Below are positions 1 through 12,236 of a stretch of DNA of 64,000 bases, one piece after another. Both the position numbers and the translations under genes were made by a program. Under the pieces are notes generated by a model. That model was not told the DNA's origin. It worked only from the letters and a program-made list of their open reading frames with translations, and did not search any database. Source of the DNA: Hirundichthys speculiger (taxonomy: Eukaryota > Chordata > Actinopteri > Beloniformes > Exocoetidae); the NCBI GenBank assembly GCA_018398805.1, contig JAGFBZ010000738.1, forward strand, positions 310,001 through 374,000, given 5' to 3'. The first letter of the stretch is position 1, and each line of letters starts with the position of its first letter.

Positions 1-1339
1 CTTGTGCTTCCCTCCTCATAGAATTCGCTCAGAGGATTCGTCACAAATAGCCACCAAACTATCTTCTTCTGAAACCATGTTTGTTGTGATCAGCACAATG
101 CACGCTGCATTCAAGGTGTAACGTAAATTCTGACATTTCCTCGTTTGCTAGTCGTTATTTCAGCCTTTTCTATTTTTCTTTTTTTATGTGTAACATATGG
201 GAAAATACTGCGAATATCAAATTCAAGTCCGCAACTACCAAAATTATGTTAACGAGTTATTTTCTGGCATGAGGGGGTATTCTTGATTTTCCTTATTGAG
301 TAATCATTTTTCTGATTATGCCGACGTTACTTGAACATAACATTCACTGCCGGTTATTCAAGGCTCAGAGGGAGCGAGGCACTGCTGTGTTGACAAAAAT
401 ATATATGTTATCGGGGCTATTCGTTGTGATATCGGAGTTATCAGGATGACGTCATAATTTCCTGTTATCGGCCTGATAGTTATCGTGGACCCCTAGTTGT
501 ACACAGTTGTTTCAAAGCAGAAAATGACATAAAATTAATATTTATTTTGGTTTACTGCCTTCTTTACTTAAAGTGTTTGTGTCTGCAAAAAGACCCAGAT
601 GCAACATTTTACAGCTAGTGCGACCACCCAGCAGATAAAAATAGCAGCACTCTTGTGGTCTCTCTGCGACTGTGTGGATTAGCAAAGCATCATGATTTGG
701 TGCATGAGGGGTACTAGTGCCCCCCCCCCCCCCGACAGTTCTCTTCAAATGTAGACAAATTCACAATGTAGGAGCATGTGCTGTTAAAACTGAATCATTT
801 TCCCAAAAGTTTTCCCACATTTTTCCAGTTGCCTGGACATTGGTCCAGACCTCCGATGTCCTGCCAGCTGCCGTCTGTTGTAAGGTTTGTCTATAGAGAG
901 TCCATAGAAACTAAAGGTAGCAGCACAGCTAATTTATTTAAGCATCTTAAATGGAGCCCTGCAACCGAGTGGGAGGAGTGTGAGTCATGCAAGCTACTAT
1001 CTGCTGCGAAGTTTGTTTATAGTCTGTGATGACTAAAGGTAGCAGCGTGAATCGTCAATGAATGAGAGAAGTGTCTGGCACTCACTGTGAGCTATGAAGG
1101 GCAGTGGGACCCTTAAAAACCCAGGAAACACTAGAAGTATAAATTTTCAGCACCATATAAGAAGAAGAAGAGCTGGTGGAAAAACATTACAGATGCAGTG
1201 GTGATTCATCTCACATTTCCAAAAGGCACATTTTAACCCCCCTTGTCAGAACTTGTCAGAAGCCGATTCTCACTCTGGAGCACATGTAGTGTCCTGTAGG
1301 TTGCTTGCCAGCAGGGGGCAGAATCAGTGTGTTTAGTGC
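1..1339. other. Intergenic sequence, nothing recognised
   Basis: This AT-rich stretch has only short open frames without family resemblance. A run of about 14 C lies at 720-733. No splice-flanked exon, RNA gene or terminal repeat pair was seen. Confidence 0.6.
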
Positions 1340-1347
1340 AAAATACT

Positions 1348-2108
1348 ATGGAGCCCCATTTGGGTCATAATTCAATGAATAAATGAGTCTATTATTATGA
1401 AATACAGGCGTTTATTATTATGAAATACGTATCCATTATTATGAAATGTTTCCCATTATTATGAAATACATGTTTATTTTTATTAAATATTTCCCATTAT
1501 TATGAAATATATGTGTATTATTATGAAATATTTCCCATTATTATGAAAAAATGTAATTATTATGAAATATATTTTTATTTTTATTTAATCGTAGTTTAAT
1601 GCATAATAGTTTATTTCAGAATGGATTTTTTTAAATTTAGGAATGAGTTTTTACATAATGGCTTCCTTTTTTCATAAGAATGAGTTTTTACATAATAATG
1701 ACATTTTGCCACTAGGCGGGACCAGTGGTTGACCTGCACGCTCATCTGACGCTGATCCTTCTCCATTCTACACACCATTCATCAACTAGTTTTGGCCGTG
1801 AGGTCCCGTTAGCAGCGGGCCGTGGCGTCATCAAGGTGCGCTCCTAGTCCGATTGTAGCTGTGGCAGCTTGGACTGAGCTACGGGAAACCTTGACCATAT
1901 TCACTGTTCTGTTGCTTATGCTTGAATGAAAGAGCAGCCAATCACATAAATGGCTCCGCCCTCTCTGCTGTGATTGACACACAAATCATTCTTATGAAAA
2001 ACGAATCCATTATCATAATAATGGGAAATATTTCATAATAATAAATGCCTGTATTTCATAATAATAGACTCATTTATTCATTGAATTATGACCAAAACGG
2101 GGCTCCAT
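1348..2108. mobile_element. Palindromic hAT-type MITE, copy 1
   Basis: The element is 761 bp and non-coding. It starts ATGGAGCCCC and ends GGGGCTCCAT, and the terminal inverted repeats extend about 60 bp inward. An exact 8-bp duplication, AAAATACT, flanks it (1340-1347 and 2109-2116), which is the hAT hallmark. The inner arms consist of degenerate repeats of TTATTATGAAATA every 20 or so bases in one orientation, mirrored at the far end. The centre holds a less repetitive core. A second copy lies at 61900-62822. Seen: the ends and the duplication. Inferred: mobilisation by a hAT transposase encoded elsewhere. Confidence 0.9.
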
Positions 2109-2383
2109 AAAATACTGCCAGCGTTACTGCAACGATGAAGTCGTATCTGTGTGTTGCATTCTAGGAAAGGTAAAAAAAAAAGGTGAGCTCACGTTCGATG
2201 ACTAGCGCTGGACATCTTAAAGTGTTCCTCATGTACCGCCGGGGAAAAAAAATAAAACAAACAAAAAACATTTCCCACACCACGTCGGTGTGCTGCAGTG
2301 GTGTAACACACAAATGAAGCGATACTGAAAACCTCCCCAAACCTGAAAACTTTTAAACACAGAATGCCATTCCTGGCGCTTAT

Positions 2384-2584
2384 ATGAACACGAAGACGTT
2401 CGCATTTGGAGTCCTGTCAATCTTTGGATCCACATACTGATGCGAGCAGGTTTTCTCCAGCATGAACTACATCAGATCCAAATATCACTGGTCTCACAGA
2501 CGCCAGCCTGCAGTCACGTCTTACAGCCCTGATATAGAGAAGCTCTGCAGTGATGTTCAGAAACAAATCACGTTAAGCAGGTGA
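2384..2584 (+). pseudogene. hAT transposase C-terminal fragment (EPM2AIP1/GTF2IRD2-like)
   Basis: The reading frame gives KTFAFGVLSIFGSTY, an in-frame TGA (2438-2440), then CEQVFSSMNYIRSKYHW and SPDIEKLCSDVQKQ before a final stop. The motif FGSTYxCEQxFSxMNxIRSKY is the C-terminal dimerisation region of hAT transposases and of the domesticated EPM2AIP1/GTF2IRD2-like proteins. The internal stop and a gap after RSKYH show it is broken. Nothing upstream restores the catalytic core. The hAT-type terminal segment starting at 2596 probably belongs to the same insertion. Confidence 0.8.
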
Positions 2585-2595
2585 GAACACTGTCA

Positions 2596-2702
2596 CAGTG
2601 ATTCCCAAAGTGTGGGCCGCGGCCCCCTGGTGGACTGTCGTGGTACTGCAGGTGGACCTTGAGCAGTCATTAAAAATAAACAAATATGTTTTAAATCCTC
2701 GA

Positions 2703-2765
<63 letters not shown>

Positions 2766-2830
2766 GTTTTTAATAACTGTAAAATATTTATAACATGATT
2801 TAAAAACATTTAGAAATAATAAAACAAACT
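2596..2830 (+). mobile_element. hAT 3' terminal segment, copy 1
   Basis: The segment starts CAGTGATTCCCAAAG followed by a GC-rich stretch (GCGGCCCCCTGGTGG) and then AT-rich sequence, interrupted by a poly(A)/(TA)n tract at 2706-2765. The same order recurs at 42068-42270. CAGTGnTTCCCAAA is a common hAT end, and the transposase tail directly upstream supports this. The outer boundary is not exact. Confidence 0.6.
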
Positions 2831-3740
2831 GTCACCTTAATACGACAAGTGTCACCTTATCTGTTGACCCCTTACATTAATATTAGAATGTAGCTTTTAG
2901 TCTTGTATGTTGATCAAAGTTGTGATTAAAGGTTTGCATGGGCTGCAGATATTTTTTACATTTTAAATTGGGCCTTGGTATTCTGAGGTTTGGGAATGGC
3001 TGATTTAATAGATTATTTTTTTCAAAAACATTTATTTTAGAACCTGCGGCTGAGTTGATGTAGTTGTGTTTCATGTTCAGGCTCGATGGTTGATCGCTGT
3101 ACGTGGCTGAGGAGAAAACAAGAGCATGACAACACACTGAAATGGACTTAATTAATAATTAAATACAAACTGGCCTATTTTAATGTTACTCTTATTAAAG
3201 GTATTAAACCAAGTGTCACTAAAAGTCGTTGAGCACTAGGACCCAGCGGGACACAGTCGCTCATACTGAGTATACTGAGGGCTTCCCTTTAGACCACCCA
3301 CAAGGCAGAAACAGCATCTCATTTATCCATACTACGAAGTGACACTTGGCTGGCACGATCATGCCATCTGTCTGTTTGTTTGTGGCGCAAAGGCAGCAGC
3401 TCATCCATACAGTAGAACTGTGCTTCCGCCACTGCACATCGACAAAATGCCACTCAAGAAGAAAATGAAATATGAAGGAAAACTGAAAAAAACCTGCAGT
3501 GGATGCCAACTTTAGAAAAACCAGGCCCCCAGCCCTGACAGAGGACAGAAGTGACAAAGAGAGTGTACAGGATGTGTTAGGTGGAGAAACGGTCAGAACC
3601 TGAGCAGGAATTCCATGACCAGGTCAGAAACTCGGATTAAGGAGGGAGTAGCATAAATTAGATATCTGGCTATATATTTGTCTCATATTCCTACATTGAT
3701 CCTTTTTTTCGGAAATAGAAGTCTCAAGCACAACATATTA
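2831..3740. other. Intergenic sequence, nothing recognised
   Basis: The open frames here have no recognisable domain and unremarkable composition. No repeat pair or RNA gene was seen. Confidence 0.5.
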
Positions 3741-3789
3741 CTAAAATAACTAATGGACCACAGGACCGGGACATGAAGAAGGAGCGCTG

Positions 3790-4085
3790 GACGCCGGCAG
3801 CTGCCTCAAGTACACCAGACTGCAGTGTCTGGTGTACTTGAAACTTGAATTTCCCCTTTGGGGGATCAATAAAGTATATTTTGAATTTTTTTTTTTTTTT
3901 TAAACCATGCACACTCACAATCACTCCTACGGGCAATTTAGAACCACCAATGAACCTAGCTGGAGTACCAAGAGGAAACCCACACAAGCACGGGGAGAAC
4001 AGGCAAAGGCCCCTGCTGAGGTTTTAACCAGGAACCTTCTTGCTGGAAGGCAACAGTGCTGACCACCAAGCCACCCTGCTGCCAT
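3790..4085 (+). repeat. Fish LINE/SINE 3' tail plus dispersed repeat fragment
   Basis: A 14-bp-stem hairpin (3807-3840) is followed by TTGAATTTCCCC...GGGGATCAATAAAGTA and a poly(T) tract, the usual 3' tail of fish non-LTR elements. From 3906 to 4085 comes a stretch also found at 47990-48135 (aaacccacacaagcacgg, then ccaggaaccttcttgctg). The two pieces may be separate insertions. Family assignment is from memory of fish repeats. Confidence 0.6.
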
Positions 4086-4089
4086 GTAT

Positions 4090-5275
4090 CCTATCATCTT
4101 TGTCCTAAGACTGCTGTACCTGCTTCAATGAACCCACAGTCATCTGGGAATGGCGGGAAGCACTGTGAGGATCATGTTCTTCGATTCATTACGATGCCAA
4201 GAAACTCCAGATGACACAGGCAGATACCAACACAACCATCTGGATTACTGACTGCTTGACAAACAGACCACAGTTTGGTCAGCAGTACAGAAGCAACACA
4301 GGGGTTCTCTCACCATTTTTCTTGACTGTGTCCACTTCAGACTTCCAGTACAGCTCGGAGTCCTGTCATCAGCAGAAATTCTCACTTGACTCAGCAGTTG
4401 TGGAGTGTATGGAACCTTAGGTCCTTCAGTGTTTGCAGCAAGATGTTGCATATTGTGAAGAGTGCAATCCTACAGTCATCTGTAGGGGGAGCAGCATTAG
4501 AGCCAGTGAGTTAAAGAAACTAAACAAACAAATAATAAAGTATGGCTCAGTTCTGGGGATGGTTCTGGAGCCTTTGAAGCTGACTGAGTTAAGGAGGGTA
4601 CTTTATAAAATGAAAAATATTATGAGTGAGCCTCCCGGCTTACCTTTCTCTATATATATTTCTGTGTGTGTGTATGTGACAAAGAGAGAGAGAAAGTCTG
4701 TGAATGGGTGTCTGTCTGTCTCCAGCATACACACACTCACATTTCCTTTACATCTTAACATTGATTTCTGTCTGAGCCTTCAAGACAATGGCGTCTGAAA
4801 AGTCCTGTCATTGCCTTTTGAGCCTTTTATTTTATGCCTTCACTCTCCCTTTTTAAAACTCAAATAGGGAATTTTTAAAATTTTTAATTAACAAGTTAAA
4901 TGAAATAAGAGTTTTCCACGTAGAACCTTTGTTTGATCAGTGCAATCTCTATTAATTCCTCGAATTGGGGAATTAGTTGGGAGATTTGAAGACCCAACAA
5001 GAGGATTCTGGTCTTTCCATGAATCTTAGTGCAATGGCCAAGATACATGACGAAATCCCAAATCCTCTCATTTAGTATCAAATGATCTTCCCTGAACTGT
5101 CAGGGTGGGCTGCCAAACAAATCTCTGCTGTAACTAGTATGTGATTTATAGGCCAATTCTGACTTTTCTTGTCACTTGTTTGTGTGATGATACCTTCCTA
5201 CATCATGCTATCCATGGCGGACTGAAAAACTACACTTGAGCAATAAAACTGAGAAATATCTTATCCACCCCCATA

Positions 5276-5306
<31 letters not shown>

Positions 5307-8300
5307 ACACAAACTAGCGATACCCCCAGGGGGCCCACAGCCCTACTAAACATCCTTTGTTAACCCATCATCATCCAAATATGGCCTGAAACCTGCACAC
5401 AAATACTCAAATAATGAAAGGGGTTTAAACAAAGTTCAGTAAGATCAAAGCAACCTTTCTTCATTTTTGTTTAGGAATGCAAATATAATAGTAAAACCTA
5501 ACATTCCACGTAGCTTTTAAGATTGTGTCCACCTGTTTACTCAACCGTGACATTACTACCAGGAATCTACAGCAGGGAGTGAAGACAGACCAGACAGACA
5601 TGTTTATCTCTCTTGGGTCCAGCAATTTTATCACATTAAAGTCATGTTTTGGTATGCCTCTCAAAGACAAAAATGGTTTATTTTTAAAACAAAACTTACG
5701 GAATAATCTCACAAAAATTAAAGGTTTCTGAAACTCACATGCATGCCATGCCATACATCGTATTTCTTCCTCTGTAACAAATATTGTTTATTCTTTTTTA
5801 ATAACAAAGTCTTTGAATTGTCATTTTTGCATCTGAGGTTTTGACAGAAAAATAGGAGTTTATTGTATTCTGACTCACTGATATCTCTACTGGGGAGTTC
5901 TGTTCAGTAACCCCCCCTGAATTTTCTAACTCTTGGCAGGCAACTTCATCTCATATTGGCCACATTCCCAGAAACTAATCAGTTTTATTAAGCTGAAATG
6001 TTCTCCTGAGTCAGACTTTCTGTGTGTTAGTTCGTTCTCAATTATATTATTAATTATAAATGTATAAAATATATACTAAAAAATATCCACAAAAAACAGA
6101 ATGTTTTATTGCTTACTTCATGCTTGCTGAAGGGACAGTTGAAGACTTGAACTGCTTGAGGAAAGCAAGAATCTAGAGAAAATGCTGTTCAAGCTTGTGA
6201 GCTGGACAGTTTCAGTAAAGAAGCTAAGTCTGTCATATTGACGTGAGCACCAGCATTGAAATGAGAGTCTGAAGCCAGAGGGCTCCTTCAGTGAAGGTTA
6301 TTCCTTTTTATTTTCAACTCTCAAGCAAGAAATATGCAAGCAGACTGATACAGAAACAGCCCAATATTCCAACTACAAACAGGGAACTTTGAACCTAGAG
6401 ATGTGGGAATGAAGGTTACTCCCAAAACTCCTGCAAGATGTCTATACTCTCCTTCACTATTCTTTCTCAAAGGCTAATTAAAATAGATGTTAGTATTTCA
6501 AAAGCTGTTATAAAGTCCTCCACTGCTTTGTCCATTATGCTTCAACGAGGCCAAAATAATATAATAAGATTATTAGTACCAGACTGTGTTTTTACTCAAG
6601 ATTGAAGATTTAAACTAGCTATCATTATCAAGCCCAAACTAAACTAGGAAATCACATTAAAATCTTCATAAAACACAAGTTCGCAAGTCTCACTGAGACT
6701 TCCTGTGAGCAAAACAATTGCGTGAAATATGTTGGTATATCAAAAGTAGTAGTGGAATTTTATAGACATCTGTATCTATACTGGTACTGCATATTGAAAC
6801 CAATACTTTTTTCTATGCTATTACCAATACAACTTTATTTAAATTCAAGCAAAACACAAATACATGACATGTAAATATCTGTAAATATTCAAAAGTTATA
6901 AAAATGTTTCAACCAGTCATATTATCTGGGTTATAAGTCAGCTTGTATTTAATATCATATTATTTGATATCCCCTTTAAATGGTAGCGTGCTGTCAAACT
7001 AATCGTGGTTATCTGTCATTAATCATTTATGAGATAAATGTACAACAGAGTCTGAGCCATCTCTAATCTTGTTGTTTTATCAAAATTATAATGACGGCCA
7101 TAATTATTTTCCAGTTTCTTTTACAGGAAAAAAAAAAAAAACACGACCTGGCTGTCTTAAATCTAGACAGAGTGGAGCCCTAATTAATATTACTGAAAAC
7201 GTCTGTATGTGAGTCTCCTTAAAAAGAATTTAATCTGCTTGTTTCTGAGGGAAGTCATACTAAATATTGAGTTTTCCTTGTTGAGTTATTTTGTTTTGAA
7301 CATTGTGTGTTTTTTGTTGTGGTGTGTAATGCTGTGCAGAAGTGTCAGGAGCCCATAGTCTTGTTACTGAAGTGGCATAGTGCCATCAAGCAATAAGCTG
7401 TTGTTGCAAGACACAACTGCAAACAACCAAAACTTCCTAAAAGTAATTAAATTAGATTGAAACTGATATTTTAGTATGAAAACTCCTATGTACTCTTTTA
7501 AAATGCAGTCAGAAGTTATCATGTAAATGATATAATAATTATTCTGTTGGCTGATTATTGACTATTCTTTTTTTTTTCCCCTCTATTCTATCGGTTTTTT
7601 CATGAGCAAATTTATCTGCTCACATTAAACTGACCACCAGGTGGCAGTGCATTGCCTCTGTTGTGTCCTGGTTTTCTGTGCAGCAAGCTAACATGAGCTA
7701 TGCACACACTAACATGCTACTGTAGACTGAAGAGCTTAGGATACACAAGTGTGTATAAACTCTTGATTAAAGTTCAAAAGGGATAATTTTATTGCTGACT
7801 GCTGGGTTTGTTTGTTTTTTGACAGTTTTCTTTAAGGTGTACATATGGGCCATTAGCTTTAAGTCATGTTCAAAAACCTATGTTGAGGATAACAATGTAA
7901 CAAACAGAAACAAACTTTCATTCAACTTAATTTAGTTCAATAATAATAATTAGGTTAATGGACAACAGGTCAGTGACATGACTGGATTAAAAAAAAAAAA
8001 AGCTTTTCCAAGAGACAGAGCCTCTTGGATATAATGGACAGAGGTTCAGTAATCTGTGACAAACTGTGTCTAAAACGTGTGGAACAATTTTAGAAAAATG
8101 TTTCTCAATGTAAAATTGCAAATACTTTGAAGATCCCATGACCTTCAAATCAGGGTTAGGTATCTGTGCTTAGGGGACAAGGACCAAAGGTGAAAACTAG
8201 ATGCACAATCTTTAGGCCCTGACTGGATTAAAAACAGGCATGATCCTGTCAGGATCCTGTCAGGATCATGCAGGGAGACCATGGACATCGCTACATGGAC

Positions 8301-8900
8301 GCAGGAACACTTCCAGAAATCACTGTCTGTGAACACAGTTTACCATACAATCCAGAATTGCAAGTTAAACCTGTATCATGCAAAGAACAGGGCTTAAAGT
8401 AAAAAAAAAAAAAATCCTGAGCCTGAACTTTTTTCCAGGGGTGCAGTGGATCCAACGCATACACATTATTGGCAACTTTTTTGCATTGTGCTTGGTAATA
8501 TACAAGATGACCTACAATTTAAATGTGAATTTCAGGAAGTAAAGGTTATTAAGTTATAATTGAAAACATGTGAAACTGAGTCAAGCCAATTAATCTGATT
8601 CATTTAGCAACAATTTAATTCAGTAAAGTGCAATTTGTACAAAAAAAAAAACATAAATTGCAACTTTTGCATAATTTTTGTTCAAAACAATGGCAAATTA
8701 AGTTATAGGAAATACATTCCATTGGGTCTTGACATGTCTCCTCTTTAACATATTTGCAGAGATAGTTATTAGATTATTAGATGTTATTACTCTGGATGCA
8801 TTATTATCAAAAAAGCGAACAATTACATTCAGTATTTTTCCATGTTTTAGGTGGTTGCTTCATCGACATTCAGGGAAAACATCCGTCCTTGGAGCTGATC
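4090..8900. other. 4.8-kb intergenic stretch, nothing recognised
   Basis: This is AT-rich non-coding sequence. Visible items are a C run plus (CA)n at 5275-5310, short A and T tracts, and a 34-bp near-palindrome at 8238-8271 built on CAGGATC. The longest frame (121 codons near 4433) looks like chance: low complexity, no domain, no splice context. Confidence 0.5.
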
Positions 8901-10920
8901 AGACAGACGTTTCTGTAACAGCTACTCTTTTTTTTTTTTTTTACATGGATCTAAGAGCGGTTGAGCGATCATTAATAAGTCGTGTTCGGCAGTGAACGAG
9001 CACATGAGTATTTTCAAGTTGGAAATACGATTGCTCATCGGGGCCGCTACGGCCGCTGTGGCCTACACGGAAGCGTGTGAAGACAACCTTCCTCACCAAT
9101 ACCCACTGAGATGAAGGCACTTGAAAAAGCTTTTGAAGAAAGATGAAAGAAACTGGAAGAGAATGCAAAAAAAAGAAACCGATTGAGAAGAAAATCACAG
9201 ACAGCGGCTGTGAAGGTGATGTTGTGATGTTGAAAACGATGTTGTAAACGATGTTGTAAGGAAGCTGCCGCAACCTACAAGGCCCAGAGGGACCACGCGA
9301 AGAGAGCAACCCTTCATCTTTCCGTGCAACCTTCAGGTCTGGAATGTAGAACTCCTCGCTACGGACCGAGGGGTGTCCCAATCTGAGTTCCTCTCCTGTG
9401 AAAATGGTTATTCTCCGTTTTTGAATGGTGAATAAAACATTTTGAATGATATTTTGTTGTATTGCTATGTGAGATGAAATAAGCGAATAACACCAATTTG
9501 TCATCAGATATTCCACTTCAATTAAACACCCATAGTAGATAACTGTGAATGTTCCTTGGTAGAAAATAAATACAAGTCCCAGTGTGTTCTCCAGTTTAAT
9601 AAATAAAATAACTACAGGTTACAATAGCAAGGGACATTTCTGGGTCATGTAATCACAGCAGACCATAAGCGTACTGAAAACAGTACTACAACTGTGTTGT
9701 TTTTGTGATACTTTCGGCTCGTCACCTCATCTGACCAAGACTTTTTACTTAGACTGGAAGCTGTCAAAGATGAAGCATGGTTTGCATTTTGTTACAGGAC
9801 TATGCTGGCCTTCTCAGATGTCCACGAGCTGATGGCCTTGTGTTCCTAGTTATATTGATTTAATGCCGTTTCTCATCCGTTGTCTTTGATCGAGTTCGAA
9901 CAAACATATTTACTTGTTCTACAAATGCTAACAATACTGTTTGAATCCAGCAGTTTGATGGGAGAACAGAGACAATTGTACTGCAGGTTGAAGGATCCTA
10001 TAAATTGAAGGTGATCCCTCTTTGGACACCGTTTCAGTTATGTTGGACTATTAATTGTGTTGAGTCGCATGATTCTTCCTCAGCTCCTGATGCTAAACTT
10101 TTATTCTTGTTGTATGTGTTGTTAATAGTCCATGAATTGTATATTTTGGCACATTGTTCACTCATTGATTAAATCTGCTATTTTGTAATTAGACTTCAAA
10201 AATCCGCTTATCCCTTCCCTTATCCTTTTTTTTTTTTTTAATCCTTAACCTTTTATGAACTTTAGTGGAAAATATGCAAGAAATGATTGTCTGCGCTCAT
10301 CCAGATTGACTCATGGGTAAAGGCAGCCCAGCTCCAGTTAACGTCTCATCTGCTGCAGCAAAGAGCTATGAAATAAACTCGAAATTAAATAAAAAATTAG
10401 ATAAACTGAGAAATAAAGATCGAAACATTAAAGACACACAAACACCAGTTCGAGAGGAGTAACGGCTAGAACTCACAACTCAAATCACCACACATTCATC
10501 TATATGCACCACACCACACAACTGACACACACAACACCACACATATTACACACACACACACGCACACCATCACTGTCTGTTTTATGTTTTCTTGTTTAGT
10601 GTCTTCATCTGTTCTTTTGTACTCCACTGTCTGTGTTTTAAGTCCTCCCTGACAGAACCAAGGTTTTAGGAGTTAATAAAGCATGTTAGACTCAACAAAG
10701 AGAGCTCACACACTCACTATCACTCACACTTTGGCAGTATTTATTTCTTTTTTTTTATATAAATGCAAGAGAGGACTGGTGAAGAGCATGTTCACTTTTC
10801 ACATTAGCACAAAAAAAAAAAAAATCTGCTACAAGATTGAAATGCACATATACATTAGTTGGTTATGCCAGATGGTGGCACTGACCATGAATGTGTGCAG
10901 ACAAAAAAAACCCCAAAAAA
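8901..10920. other. Intergenic stretch with a short GC-shifted patch
   Basis: From about 8941 to 9330 the composition becomes less AT-rich, and the minus strand has a 191-codon frame (8941-9516) with no recognisable domain. It may be a decayed mobile-element exon, but I cannot assign it. The remainder is AT-rich with CA-rich patches around 10480-10570. Confidence 0.35.
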
Positions 10921-10924
10921 CTTT

Positions 10925-11795
10925 CTGCTTTCTGTTTTCTTAGTTTTACACCAGATGTCAGATTTTCTCATCTGATAAATTAGTGATTACCTTCCTCGGT
11001 ATATTTGTTTTCTTTTTTTTCTGTTCCTGCTGATCATTATCTCGCACCTGTCTGTTTCAGTCCTAGTCCAGCTTGTCTGGTCAGTTATTTTGAACTCTTG
11101 TTTGTCTGGATTCATCTGTTTGGACTTCCTACCTTGTAGTCTGATTTTTTAAATTTTTTTTAACATTATCTAGTGTTCATCAGTGAACTGACTCCTGTCT
11201 ACTCAAGGTTTGTCAACTCTAGGTTTTTTTGACTCAGTTTGTTGAACTTTTTTTTTTTTCTTTAATCAGTCCCTGTTCTAAAAAGAATAGATCCTGTGGA
11301 AGTCTCTTCTGCAGTCCAGTCTACCAGTTTGCCATGACACCGGATCTGGAAAGGTCCAAAGATGTAGCTGGATCATAAAAACAAAGATACTGCACACAGG
11401 TTATCAAACACATACATAAGTTGTAATAATTAGAATGATGACGATGGTTATTTTGAAACTGTTTCTTCTTTTTGCAGTCTGTTAACTTTGCTTTCTCTTT
11501 TCGTAGTTTTGTTCCTGATATCAGATTACCTTCTGATAATCATATGTGTTCATTTTCCTCAGTATTTTTGTTTTCTTTCTTTTATTTTTTCTTTTGTTCC
11601 TTTTTATCATTATCTCTCTCACATGTCGGTTTCAGTTCCAGTCCAGCCTGTCTGGTCAGTTATTTTGAATTCTTTAGTCTGAAGATTCATTTCTTTGGAA
11701 TTCCTACCTCCAGTTTTTGTTCTTTATTGAACAGACTCCTGTTTTCTCCTACATTTCAGTCCATGTCAGTCATCCCATATCATCACAGCTGACTG
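10925..11795 (+). repeat. Two diverged direct repeats of about 300 bp
   Basis: The first (about 10925-11230) and second (about 11480-11795) share blocks in the same order: TCAGATT...CTGATAA, CCTCnGTAT.TTTGTTTTC, ATCATTATCTC, CAGTCCAG and TGTCTGGTCAGTTATTTTGAA, then TTCCTACCT. Starts are about 555 bp apart. They may be a degenerate tandem duplication or two copies of a pyrimidine-rich retroelement end. Confidence 0.65.
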
Positions 11796-12124
11796 CATTT
11801 TTAAATAGGAAACAATGACTTCTTATTAAAAAAGATAAATAAAAGTGAGCACATTGCCTTGCATATGAAAAGAATAAAGGTTACAATACCTTTGGTTCTG
11901 GATCAGTCTACCGTAGTGAGTAATACGAGTTTAAAGAAATGCTATTATGTTAGGAATTAACTATCATCTGCTCACTTATATTGGCTCAGGCTAAGATTTA
12001 ATCAATGTTATAGAATCTCTCATAGCTGTTCTGGCCTTCAAGACCCTTAAACTGACACCATCTGGACCTCCAACTCTACTACATTTCAGTCTCTTCAGCG
12101 GCCCATTTGTCTGAATGCTGGAAA

Positions 12125-12130
12125 GGGGGT

Positions 12131-12169
<39 letters not shown>
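12125..12169 (+). repeat. Poly(G) run
   Basis: GGGGG, one T, then 39 uninterrupted G (12131-12169). Length is likely polymorphic or affected by sequencing error. Confidence 0.95.
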
Positions 12170-12171
<2 letters not shown>

Positions 12172-12236
12172 AGGGTTTCAGTGTTTCAGTAGCGACAGAA
12201 GATTCAGTATTTCCTGATAGGGAAATGACAATCATG

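Noticed and set aside
4433..4798. 121-codon plus frame as a gene
   Set aside because: No domain or splice signals, and part lies in GT/GA-rich low-complexity sequence.
8941..9516. 191-codon minus-strand frame as a protein gene
   Set aside because: No domain, low-complexity hydrophobic stretches, and an A/T-rich context; no splice or promoter support.
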